A stretch of 5,989 nt of DNA from Candidatus Bathycorpusculum sp. (GCA_009779045.1 WREZ01000082.1:1-5989); one strand, 5' to 3'; numbered from the stretch's first letter, positions 1 to 5,863 are shown. Notes: generated by a model from the letters alone, not told the origin. A program made the numbers and translations.

Positions 1-2
1 CT

Positions 3-83
3 ACTTGGAAGCAACAAAAACTTGACCTGCACAACACTATGACGCAAAAACTAGTCGCAGCATGGACAAAACAAAGAAACTAA
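3..83 (+). CDS. 3' end of an unidentified gene entering from the left (partial)
   Basis: A plus-strand reading frame is open from the left edge and ends with TAA at 81-83. Its last residues, ending QKLVAAWTKQRN, form a balanced, hydrophilic and probably helical sequence that looks more like a real protein C-terminus than random translation. A T8 tract lies 20 bases after the stop and could end its transcript. The stop overlaps by four bases the stop of the opposing transposase fragment. Only 26 codons are visible, so no family can be named. It could be a chance open frame; the neighbouring plus-strand frames close sooner. Confidence 0.35.
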   Translation, partial: TWKQQKLDLHNTMTQKLVAAWTKQRN

Positions 84-433
84 CAAAAGCTAAACACATA
101 CGTTTTTTTTGACTTCAAATAATGCCACACCTCATCTAACTCCACCACTATAGAGGTGGTTTGTTGGGGTTTTGGTTTTTCATAGTTTAAAAGGGTGTAT
201 TGTTTGACCCATTTTAGAATTGCTGTTGCGGTTACATGTATTAGTCGTGCTATGGTGCGTAGGGTTAGTCCGTTTATGTATAGTAGTATGGCTGTTTGTT
301 TTTGGGTTTGGGTTTTTCCATGGTGTCTTGTGGGTACAAATTGTCTTCCACATGCTTTGCATCTGTAGCGTTGTTGTCCTTTTACAAAACCAGATTTTAA
401 GACGCTCTCACTGCCACACTTTGTACAAAACAT
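80..433 (-). CDS. IS1-family transposase, N-terminal (InsA-like) fragment, probably broken
   Basis: The 117-residue product has a zinc finger with Cys3, Cys6, Cys25 and Cys28, then a helix-turn-helix at about residues 56-79 (LTLRTIARLIHVTATAILKW), the layout of IS1 InsA proteins that bind the element's ends. It runs on into VELDEVWHYLKSKK (residues 97-110), where LDE-x-W is the usual start of the IS1 catalytic DDE domain with Asp100 as the first acidic residue. The frame then closes after TYVFSFC. The break falls at an A8 run (minus strand of 103-110). IS1 elements can use -1 slippage on an A-run to join InsA to InsB, but here the -1 frame stops after four more codons and the +1 frame after about twenty, and neither reads as a DDE domain. 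The rest of the catalytic domain is therefore missing, and I read this as a truncated remnant. Terminal inverted repeats were not found. No convincing ribosome binding site precedes the ATG at 433. Confidence 0.8.
   Translation of the reverse strand: MFCTKCGSESVLKSGFVKGQQRYRCKACGRQFVPTRHHGKTQTQKQTAILLYINGLTLRTIARLIHVTATAILKWVKQYTLLNYEKPKPQQTTSIVVELDEVWHYLKSKKTYVFSFC
103..110 (+). terminator. T8 tract, possible archaeal terminator for the left-edge gene
   Basis: Eight consecutive T residues lie 20 bases after the plus-strand stop at 83. Archaeal RNA polymerase can terminate at oligo-T tracts without a hairpin. The same tract is the A8 run inside the opposing transposase fragment, so its presence may instead reflect coding for Lys-Lys. 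Confidence 0.25.
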
Positions 434-603
434 GACAAAACCAGTACATCATAACACACCCCAACATAAAAACGTTACTTAGTTAACACTCTCAAAAAAG
501 TTATGACACGTATAATTTTTTAGTTTTGTGTTATAGGGTGGAGGTCTGCTAACTAACTTTGTTATTTCAGTTTACGTAGATCTTATTTAACCTCTTGTTT
601 CTT

Positions 604-1137
604 TCATAAACTCTTTTTAGTTAGGAGTAGTTCTTTTGCTTTTTCTGTGTATGGGTTTGGAAATGCTTCGTTTGTTAATTTGTTGCCTTCATTAAAAAAA
701 TCGTCAATTCCTTTGCCCATGGCTTTTCCTCGTGCTGTGTGTTTGTCTAGTGCAAAATCTGGTATAGGTGGTGTTTTGTTGTTTTCTCTTTCATTGTACA
801 CAATGGTTTGTAGGTCGTCGGTTATTCTGCTTTTTTGGCTACGGCATAAGCACACGATGGCGTTTATTAGGTATATTTTGTATGCTGACTCTGCTAGTTT
901 GGATTTTTCGGTTTGATATTGTTTTTGTAGATAATCTATGAGTAGGGGCATTAGGGGGTTTGCGGGGCCTATGTCTTCTGAGGCTATGATTTTTAGGCGG
1001 TTCCAAAGCATTGTGGGGTTAAACTCTTCTAGTTCAACTGCAAAGTGTGCTGCCTCATACTCCATGCCTCTGCGAACACATTTCTGTAATGCACTAAGTA
1101 ATTCATAATGATCATAGCCCTGTTTAGTGTTTGCCAT
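604..1137 (-). CDS. Stand-alone RarA/MgsA C-terminal-domain protein
   Basis: The 177-residue protein matches the C-terminal region of RarA/MgsA-type clamp-loader-like AAA+ ATPases, which act at stalled replication forks. Visible family motifs are YELLSALQKCVRRG (residues 11-24), WNRLKIIASEDIGPANP (45-61, the SEDIG core), a KSR block at 102-104, and PDFALDKHTARGKAMGKG (126-143), the signature I associate with small stand-alone versions in phages and bacteria. There is no Walker A or B motif and no room for an ATPase domain, so the motor half is absent; at full length RarA is well over 400 residues. The start is ATG at 1135-1137, preceded by an AAGGA stretch about seven bases upstream. It begins 24 bp after the HAD gene on the same strand and is probably co-transcribed with it. 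The cellular role is not established; an accessory role in replication or repair is inference from the domain alone. Confidence 0.8.
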   Translation of the reverse strand: MANTKQGYDHYELLSALQKCVRRGMEYEAAHFAVELEEFNPTMLWNRLKIIASEDIGPANPLMPLLIDYLQKQYQTEKSKLAESAYKIYLINAIVCLCRSQKSRITDDLQTIVYNERENNKTPPIPDFALDKHTARGKAMGKGIDDFFNEGNKLTNEAFPNPYTEKAKELLLTKKSL

Positions 1138-1161
1138 GCCTCTTCCTTCTTTTACTATTGT

Positions 1162-1848
1162 TTACAAAGATGAAATATGTTTAAGCAAATAAAACTTGGC
1201 CTGCTCCAAACTTGTAACAATGATGTCTGGTTTTTCTTTTTGTAATTCTTCTTTACTGTATGCTCCTGTGGTAACTGCAATGCAGCTCATGCCTGCAGCT
1301 TTAGCGGCTTTAACACCAAAAAGAGAATCCTCCACCACTATGCATCTCTCTGGATGGGTGTTTAATTGTTTAGCGCATTTTAAGAAAATTTCTGGATGGG
1401 GTTTAGACTGCTTAACTGTGTCACCTGTAGCAATTGCCTGAAAATATTTCTCTACACCCTTATCATGTATTAAAGTGTCAATTACTTTTTTGTTATTCAT
1501 TGAAGCTAAGCCAATTTTAATTTTGTTTTGTAACATTTCTAAGAGTTCAATTGCGCCTAAAAAAAGTTGCACCTGCCATTTTAGCTCAATTTGAGTTTGG
1601 CTCTTATATTCAACTAGTTTTTTAATAGTTAATTCATCTATTGGCTGGTTTGTTTTTTGCAGTATTTCTCGAAAAGTTTCTGCAGCACCAATACCCATAC
1701 GACGCTCAATATAATCATTAGAAACGTTAGTTATGTTTACTGTTTTTAGGGCTCGTTGAAAAGAGGTTACAACAGCTGTACGCGTATCCGCTAGGGTTGC
1801 GTCCCAGTCAAAGATTACTGCCTCAATGATTATAGTTGTTGTTGTCAT
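1162..1848 (-). CDS. HAD-superfamily hydrolase, subfamily IA (phosphatase/phosphomutase type)
   Basis: The 228-residue protein carries all four HAD motifs. Motif I is FDWDATLADT with nucleophile Asp14 and acid/base Asp16. Motif II is GLASMNN with Ser116. Motif III is Lys149 in SKPHPEIF. Motif IV is VVEDSLFGV with Glu173-Asp174. A helical cap of about 85 residues between motifs I and II, together with SKPHPEIF and EDSLFGVKAAKAAGM, places it with phosphoglycolate phosphatase and beta-phosphoglucomutase-like enzymes; the substrate cannot be told. Motif I has Ala17 where the family nearly always has Gly (DxDGT). The ATG at 1848 lies 18 bp after the proC stop with no clear ribosome binding site, and no later start could keep motif I. 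Third-position codon use runs opposite to its neighbours: A/C-ending at the 5' end and T/G-ending at the 3' end (15 of the last 19 sense codons). It sits between proC and the RarA-C gene in a probable operon. Confidence 0.88.
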   Translation of the reverse strand: MTTTTIIIEAVIFDWDATLADTRTAVVTSFQRALKTVNITNVSNDYIERRMGIGAAETFREILQKTNQPIDELTIKKLVEYKSQTQIELKWQVQLFLGAIELLEMLQNKIKIGLASMNNKKVIDTLIHDKGVEKYFQAIATGDTVKQSKPHPEIFLKCAKQLNTHPERCIVVEDSLFGVKAAKAAGMSCIAVTTGAYSKEELQKEKPDIIVTSLEQAKFYLLKHISSL

Positions 1849-1866
1849 GTTGTTATTGTGGTGTTT

Positions 1867-2688
1867 TTATGTTAGGTTGAGTTTTTCGCGGATTTGTGTG
1901 CTTTTCTTTGTTGCTTCTTCTATGGCTCGTATCATGGCGGGTCTGATTTGGCTTTGTTCAATTTGGTAAATAGCTTCTATGGTTGTTCCGCCAGGTGTGG
2001 TTGTCATGTCTTTAATTTTTGCTGGGTCTTCATTTAGGTCTATTACAAGTTTTGCAGTGCCTAATATGGTTTGGGCGGCACTTTTTTGAGCAATATTTCG
2101 TGGTAAACCCACTTTAAGACCTGCATATGTTAATGCTTCCACTATAACAGACATGTATCCTGGACCACTGCCACTAACAGCTGTTAGAGCGTCCATGTAT
2201 TTTTCTTCCACTTCATCACAGATACCCATCATATTTAGCAAAGTTTCAACTTTCTTTTTCTCTTCTAATGTAACATTTTCTTCACAACAATACGCAGTAT
2301 ATGATGCCTGCACCATAGCACCCAAATTAGGCATAATACGCACAACTTTAGCATCAGGAACATGTGTACGCAAAAACGCTAAAGGCACTGTTGCAGCAAC
2401 AGAAATCACCAATTTACCACTCACTTCATTGCTAATTTCTTTTAAAACCTTCCTAACATCTCCGGGCTTTACAATAACAAAAATAACATCAGCATCCATA
2501 GCCGCTTTACAGTTATCCAACCCCGTTTTAACCCCTAACCCTTGCAATTCATCTAATTTCTGAGTTTGAATATCCACAGCAGATATTTGACCACTACTAT
2601 AACCACTTTTAATAAGACTCTTAATTATAGCACTCCCCATCATACCTGCACCGATAACTGCAACTTTATCCATCATCATCATCATCAT
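1867..2688 (-). CDS. proC: Pyrroline-5-carboxylate reductase (L-proline synthesis)
   Basis: The enzyme reduces 1-pyrroline-5-carboxylate to L-proline with NAD(P)H in the cytoplasm. Numbered from an upstream GTG at 2697 (276 residues), it shows the Rossmann motif IGAGMMG (15-21), an Asp at the end of the second strand (VDIQ, 41-44), VKPGDV (76-81), RIMPN (120-124), SGSGPGY (175-181) and TTPGGTT (233-239), the last being the family signature. Most relatives have Ala instead of Gly in SGSGPAY. The start is ambiguous. GTG at 2697 is followed, after two codons, by six consecutive ATG codons (2688 down to 2671). Relatives start one to three residues before the first strand, so an ATG within the run is most likely. 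The bases GTGA, five bases before the first ATG, could act as a weak ribosome binding site, and I use that ATG here. Genes proA and proB are not in the window. The last 30 codons end in A or C in 28 cases, unlike the 5' end. Confidence 0.95.
   Translation of the reverse strand: MMMMMMDKVAVIGAGMMGSAIIKSLIKSGYSSGQISAVDIQTQKLDELQGLGVKTGLDNCKAAMDADVIFVIVKPGDVRKVLKEISNEVSGKLVISVAATVPLAFLRTHVPDAKVVRIMPNLGAMVQASYTAYCCEENVTLEEKKKVETLLNMMGICDEVEEKYMDALTAVSGSGPGYMSVIVEALTYAGLKVGLPRNIAQKSAAQTILGTAKLVIDLNEDPAKIKDMTTTPGGTTIEAIYQIEQSQIRPAMIRAIEEATKKSTQIREKLNLT
2671..2688 (-). repeat. Six tandem ATG triplets at the proC start
   Basis: The coding strand carries (ATG)6 in frame, giving Met-Met-Met-Met-Met-Met before DKVAVIGAG. 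It is a trinucleotide microsatellite exactly at the initiation region. Any gain or loss of units would leave the frame intact and change only the number of possible start codons and N-terminal Met residues. Confidence 0.9.
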
Positions 2689-2722
2689 AATACTCACTTA
2701 CCATTTAAAACATAAAGTTACT

Positions 2723-2730
2723 CTTTAAAA
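2723..2730 (-). promoter_or_regulatory. Possible TATA box for proC
   Basis: The minus strand reads TTTTAAAG preceded by A-rich sequence (AAACAAAA), and lies about 25-35 bases before the GTG and first ATG of proC. That spacing would give a leaderless or nearly leaderless proC transcript, in addition to read-through from trm1. AT-rich DNA gives such matches often. Confidence 0.25.
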
Positions 2731-2751
2731 TTTTGTTTCCTAACCCTTTAA

Positions 2752-3969
2752 TTATTGTAAGTTTACCAATTTTTCAAACACTTCCCTTACCGTAGCGGTT
2801 GACGCATTAGTTTTTATACCTCTGGGATTAAAATGAGTTTGTACCACTTGATAACCACCACTATTTTGCAGAGCTAACACAAAAGATTGTATAGCTGTTG
2901 CAGGTAAACCCAATTTTTTACCCACATTATCTAACACATAATACGTTATAGGCGCTTCTGCTTCAGCTTGTATGGTAGTTAAAAATTTGTTAATTCTACG
3001 ACTATTTCTCTTAAACGTAACCGCTTGACTCTCTATAAGAACCTGATTAATGTAATCTTTATTGTTTATGGGGCCAATCCATAATGGCCCGGCATAATCC
3101 ATTTTTGTACCACATTGCGGACAAATTAAACTATGAAAAGCTTGTTGACTGGTCTCTCTATGTAAACAGTTAAAACAATGCAGTATATAACCCATGTTTT
3201 TGAGGCTTTCATCAGCTTTTTGGCATCCATAACTTATTTGAACATAAACCCTAATGTAATGATCACTACTATGACTTAAGAGAATTTTAACTCCAATATC
3301 ATGCTTAGCAGCCATTTGCGCTATACAACCCGATAAAAGCCTAACAGCTAACTCATGACAATACTCAGCACGCATAGGTTTGCCCCCATACTTTCTAATA
3401 CACGCCTTTGTATGCACACCACAAAGAGGCGCTAAATCTGTAGCTGTTACCGCAAGCAAACCCCCATTTTTAAGCGCCCTAACAGCTGAATCCAAAAACG
3501 GCACAGGCGTACCAAAAGGATCAATATCTACAATATCAAAACGCTTTTTAGGAGACGCATTACAACTAAGAACACTATTAGCATCCTTATGCTCCAAAAC
3601 AACCCTACCCTGCAAACCATTATGCGCTACATTATACTGAGCCAACTCATAAGCATGATAATTTATATCACTCAACAAAACATGCACCACACCTTCAACC
3701 TCCATGGCATAACGAATACCCCTAATACCCTGACTAGTCAAAGGCTCACAAATACTTATATCATGATTAACTAAACGCTGATACGCCCTAAACGCTAAAA
3801 CCGATAAATCCCTATTAAACTCCATAACAGGATTATAAAAAACAGGCGCCCTAGACGGCGCATAATCCGAAGGCACAACACCATAAGCCGACAACTTTGG
3901 CACCAAAACCTCAACTTTACCCTCAGTAACCATTTCACTTGGAAAACCCGCCACATAACCTTCAACCAT
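2752..3969 (-). CDS. trm1: tRNA (guanine(26)-N2)-dimethyltransferase
   Basis: Trm1 uses S-adenosylmethionine to make N2,N2-dimethylguanosine at position 26 of tRNAs in archaea and eukaryotes. Numbered from an in-frame TTG at 3975 (407 residues): VFYNPVMEFNRDLSV (45-59); the SAM-binding EPLTSQGIRGIR (77-88); the acidic SDIN (102-105); the catalytic DIDPFGTPVPFLDSA (150-164); TATDLAPLCG (177-186); ACIRKYGGKPMRAEYCHE (191-208); a zinc-ribbon-like set at Cys267, Cys270, Cys285 and Cys288; and GPLWIGP (296-302). Length fits archaeal Trm1 proteins of roughly 380 residues. I chose the ATG at 3969 because GGTTGA lies six bases before it; the TTG two codons upstream lacks this. A further ATG at 3933 begins nearer the family's usual N-terminus (TEGKVEVLVPK), so the first dozen residues are uncertain. 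From 3969, 45 of the first 50 codons end in T or G. It is the first gene of a probable operon with proC. Confidence 0.95.
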   Translation of the reverse strand: MVEGYVAGFPSEMVTEGKVEVLVPKLSAYGVVPSDYAPSRAPVFYNPVMEFNRDLSVLAFRAYQRLVNHDISICEPLTSQGIRGIRYAMEVEGVVHVLLSDINYHAYELAQYNVAHNGLQGRVVLEHKDANSVLSCNASPKKRFDIVDIDPFGTPVPFLDSAVRALKNGGLLAVTATDLAPLCGVHTKACIRKYGGKPMRAEYCHELAVRLLSGCIAQMAAKHDIGVKILLSHSSDHYIRVYVQISYGCQKADESLKNMGYILHCFNCLHRETSQQAFHSLICPQCGTKMDYAGPLWIGPINNKDYINQVLIESQAVTFKRNSRRINKFLTTIQAEAEAPITYYVLDNVGKKLGLPATAIQSFVLALQNSGGYQVVQTHFNPRGIKTNASTATVREVFEKLVNLQ

Positions 3970-4011
3970 AAACAATCAACCAAACATATTGAAAGACTTA
4001 ATTTACCATAT

Positions 4012-4026
4012 TAGACTTATGGTCTA
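4012..4026. repeat. Short inverted repeat upstream of trm1
   Basis: TAGAC and GTCTA form a perfect 5-bp inverted repeat around a 5-base spacer, 43-57 bases before the trm1 ATG. A second AGACTTA copy lies just downstream near 3993-4000. It could be an operator, but a match of this length is expected by chance in AT-rich DNA. Confidence 0.2.
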
Positions 4027-4097
4027 CCAAAACAAAACATTACAAAACAACATTTACTCCAACTAAACACATTTTAGTATAGATACCCCTCATGTTG

Positions 4098-4107
4098 CTT
4101 TATAATT
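4098..4107 (-). promoter_or_regulatory. Possible TATA box upstream of trm1
   Basis: The minus strand reads AATTATAAAG, a good archaeal TATA match, in the 214-bp gap between the acyltransferase stop and trm1. Initiation 25 bases downstream would leave an untranslated leader of about 100 bases, which is long for archaea. Weaker AT-rich candidates (around 3995-4010) lie closer to the start. Nothing else was seen in the gap. Confidence 0.3.
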
Positions 4108-4183
4108 GTTATGTTAAAACACACTAAAGCTGGTTATCTCAAGTTTTCATTAACAGCGTATAGTATAGCAATAACAGTAATAG

Positions 4184-5260
4184 TTAGCCTATGAGTTGTT
4201 TTAGTTTAGGTATTTTTTTAAGGGGTATGATGATGAGTAAGCAGAGTATTAGTGTTATAGTTGCGGTGAGTGGTACACTAATGATAGGGTCAATAGTTGA
4301 GCCAGTTAGTACAAAACCAAAGAAGCCATGCTTTAGTGCGTAAACAAATATCATATGCAAAAGGTAAATTGGCAGAGTGTTTTCGCTGATTACATGTATT
4401 ATACGCTGTGTCCATGAGGTTTTTTCTATTTTAGCGGTGCTTTTGGGTTTAGCATAACTGTTTATCAGTATAAAGAGTGCTAAGGTAGCTAAAATCATAG
4501 GTGGACTATTGTTACCTTGGAAAAAGAATGCTGTATCACTACCACTACTGCTCCCATCTATAAGATACGTTGCAATAGCTGTTAGAGCAAAACCTAAAAC
4601 GGTAAGACTAAAAAGAATCCAACGACGAATTTGCACTTTAACAAGATAAGCACCTATCACAAAGTAACCAACACATAAGGGAATAAGAAAAACAAGCGCC
4701 TCCAAAGAAGTTTGATACCCGCTTAAAAATTCTATTAACGATAGTACCGCAGCTCCTAAAAACCATACACATATAAAATATTTGAAAAGCTTATCCGTAA
4801 AATGAGCCACCATAACACGCAATAGAGGCGTTATAAAGTAAAGACCACACAACATGTACAGATACCAAAAAGTAGGATAAGGCCCTTTCAAAAGACCATT
4901 TATAAAAAATTCCTGTGTAGCAGGCTGATTTTCAACATAAAGCCCCCAAAGAAAAAAAATAACACCCCAAAATATGAAAGGAATACCAATACGAGTAAAC
5001 CGCTTCTTAAAAAAAGTACCAATATCTTCATCTAACTTTGAAGGCGCAAGCAATAACGCTCCTGACAACATTATAAAAAAAGGCACACCCAATTTACCAA
5101 TTATCTGATAAATATCAACAACTATCCACCAACGCAAAAAACCTATATCACTTACAGATTGAGTAAACACATTATTGACATGAAGCAGAATCACTGCAAA
5201 TATTGCCACTACACGAATTACATCTACATTTATAGCAGATATAACATTCTGCTTATCCAT
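4184..5260 (-). CDS. Membrane acyltransferase, acyltransferase-3 family (OafA/WecH-like)
   Basis: This is a polytopic membrane protein of 358 residues from the chosen start. Near the N-terminus is VDVIRVVAIFAVILLHVNN, the family's first membrane helix with the conserved Arg16 and the catalytic-type His27. Later marks are GVPFFIMLSGALLL (about 58-71), FWYLYMLCGLYFITPLLR (131-148) and LPIYLLHMIFVY (296-307), with about ten hydrophobic segments overall. Such enzymes transfer acetyl or other acyl groups from the cytoplasmic side to sugars of surface glycans or lipids; the acceptor here is unknown. An in-frame GTG at 5320 would add 20 residues, but I prefer ATG at 5260: relatives begin a few residues before the DVIR motif, GGAG lies 11 bases before it, and a TATA match at 5298-5305 would put transcription start downstream of the GTG. 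No glycan-synthesis neighbours are visible. The 5' codons favour T/G endings, while 31 of the last 39 end in A or C. Confidence 0.88.
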   Translation of the reverse strand: MDKQNVISAINVDVIRVVAIFAVILLHVNNVFTQSVSDIGFLRWWIVVDIYQIIGKLGVPFFIMLSGALLLAPSKLDEDIGTFFKKRFTRIGIPFIFWGVIFFLWGLYVENQPATQEFFINGLLKGPYPTFWYLYMLCGLYFITPLLRVMVAHFTDKLFKYFICVWFLGAAVLSLIEFLSGYQTSLEALVFLIPLCVGYFVIGAYLVKVQIRRWILFSLTVLGFALTAIATYLIDGSSSGSDTAFFFQGNNSPPMILATLALFILINSYAKPKSTAKIEKTSWTQRIIHVISENTLPIYLLHMIFVYALKHGFFGFVLTGSTIDPIISVPLTATITLILCLLIIIPLKKIPKLKQLIG

Positions 5261-5297
5261 CAACCAATAAACTCCAATAGACAATATACAATTTACA

Positions 5298-5305
5298 AAA
5301 TTATA
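5298..5305 (-). promoter_or_regulatory. Possible TATA box for the acyltransferase
   Basis: The minus strand reads TATAATTT about 38-45 bases before the ATG at 5260. Initiation about 25 bases downstream gives a leader of roughly 15 bases at or next to the GGAG at 5275-5272. The promoter would then lie between the gene and the foldback element, leaving the foldback outside the transcript. Confidence 0.35.
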
Positions 5306-5388
5306 CCTTACGGAAACCACACAATATTAATCTGTGAAAATAAAAAAAGCAATTTTTCCACGTTTAGAGAGGTAGCGCCATTTTTTAT

Positions 5389-5618
5389 AACCTTAACTGC
5401 ACAAATTGTGAGGTAATACAATGTTTAAAATCTTGTTATTGTGCTCTTTTCCGAAAAGCAAGCAAGAATTGGCGCATAAAACAACTTTCAACGTATTACC
5501 CTATTACCGTAATACAGAATAAGAGATTTTTACCTCTAATTTGGCTTATTTTTCAGAAAGAAACGTAACAACAAGGTTTCAGCTATTGTATTACCCCAAA
5601 AACTGGGCAGTTAAGGTT
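5389..5618. mobile_element. 230-bp foldback element: long imperfect palindrome, MITE-like
   Basis: Left arm 5389-5499 and right arm 5509-5618 are inverted repeats of each other around a 9-base centre. By hand alignment about 70% of positions agree, with three or four single-base gaps. Perfect blocks are AACCTTAACTGC (5389-5400 against 5607-5618), GGTAATACAAT (5412-5422 against 5585-5595), CTTGTT (5432-5437 against 5570-5575), GAAAA (5453-5457 against 5550-5554), and the inner stem GTATTAC (5493-5499) with GTAATAC (5509-5515). Weaker agreement continues outwards to TAGAGAG (5365-5371) and CTCTCTA (5641-5647), so the element could span 5365-5647 with TA at each outer edge. Most arm differences are transitions and fall in both directions, which fits decay of a once better palindrome. 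No transposase is inside. It is best explained as a non-autonomous foldback or MITE element; a structured RNA is the alternative. Confidence 0.7.
5421..5522 (+). CDS. Possible 33-residue small ORF inside the foldback left arm
   Basis: ATG at 5421 is preceded, six bases upstream, by GAGGT within GTGAGGT, one of the better ribosome-binding-site matches in the window. The product starts MFKILLLCSFPKSKQELAHK and ends at TAA 5520-5522. It has a short hydrophobic start but no recognised family. The right arm lacks the matching ATG, so the frame is not mirrored. It may well be a chance frame. Confidence 0.15.
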   Translation: MFKILLLCSFPKSKQELAHKTTFNVLPYYRNTE

Positions 5619-5630
5619 CATAATTTCAAT

Positions 5631-5735
5631 GGTTTTAACACTCTCTATATGGGTATTCTACATATTTTAAGAGTGCCATGTTTAGGGCGAGTACTGTTTT
5701 TCGCAATTTTATAGGTTTTAACTCTTCGCTATATG
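5631..5735. repeat. Direct repeat pair GGTTTTAAC...CTATATG
   Basis: Copy 1 is 5631-5651 (GGTTTTAAC, ACTCT, CTATATG) and copy 2 is 5714-5735 (GGTTTTAAC, TCTTCG, CTATATG). They are 83 bp apart and preceded in both cases by AATTT-containing sequence. Copy 1 overlaps the outer right flank of the foldback element. Function unknown. Confidence 0.5.
5706..5713 (-). promoter_or_regulatory. Possible minus-strand TATA box, no gene assigned
   Basis: The minus strand reads TATAAAAT directly after AAAACC, which resembles a BRE plus TATA arrangement. It points into the foldback element and, farther on, the acyltransferase. No open frame with a ribosome binding site follows at the expected distance. Confidence 0.25.
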
Positions 5736-5863
5736 ATGATGGACATATGTTATTTTGACTAACTTTTGACGTTTTAAAATCTTGTAGAAACCATTACACC
5801 AACCTTTCTCTCTGTAAGTGAAAACTCAAAAAAACGGAAGATTAAAAAGTAGCTATTTCTCTC

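Noticed and set aside
180..435. Alternative frames over the transposase fragment (180-362 minus, 220-435 plus) and opposite the RarA-C gene (647-916 plus)
   Set aside because: They are shadows of the supported minus-strand genes, with low-complexity translations.
483..494. TTAACACTCTC shared between 483-494 and 5635-5645
   Set aside because: An 11-base match between two sites is expected by chance in about 6 kb of AT-rich sequence.
2153..3774. Plus-strand open frames opposite proC and trm1 (2153-2563, 3380-3640, 3589-3774)
   Set aside because: They lie antisense to well-supported enzymes with full motif sets, have no recognisable family and arise from the low frequency of stops opposite the coding frame.
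5261..5320. Twenty-residue N-terminal extension of the acyltransferase from GTG 5320
   Set aside because: No ribosome binding site, not typical of the family, and a TATA match lies inside it.
5159..5416. Plus-strand 85-residue frame over the acyltransferase 5' end
   Set aside because: Mostly antisense to the acyltransferase N-terminus, skewed composition, and no ribosome binding site or family.
5389..5618. Integron attC site
   Set aside because: The palindrome is longer than usual attC sites and its ends do not match the GTTRRRY core; no integrase is nearby.
5774..5794. Six-codon minus-strand frame (MVSTRF) after AGGTTGGTG
   Set aside because: Too short to support as a gene; slight resemblance to the sequence at 5320-5300 is probably chance.
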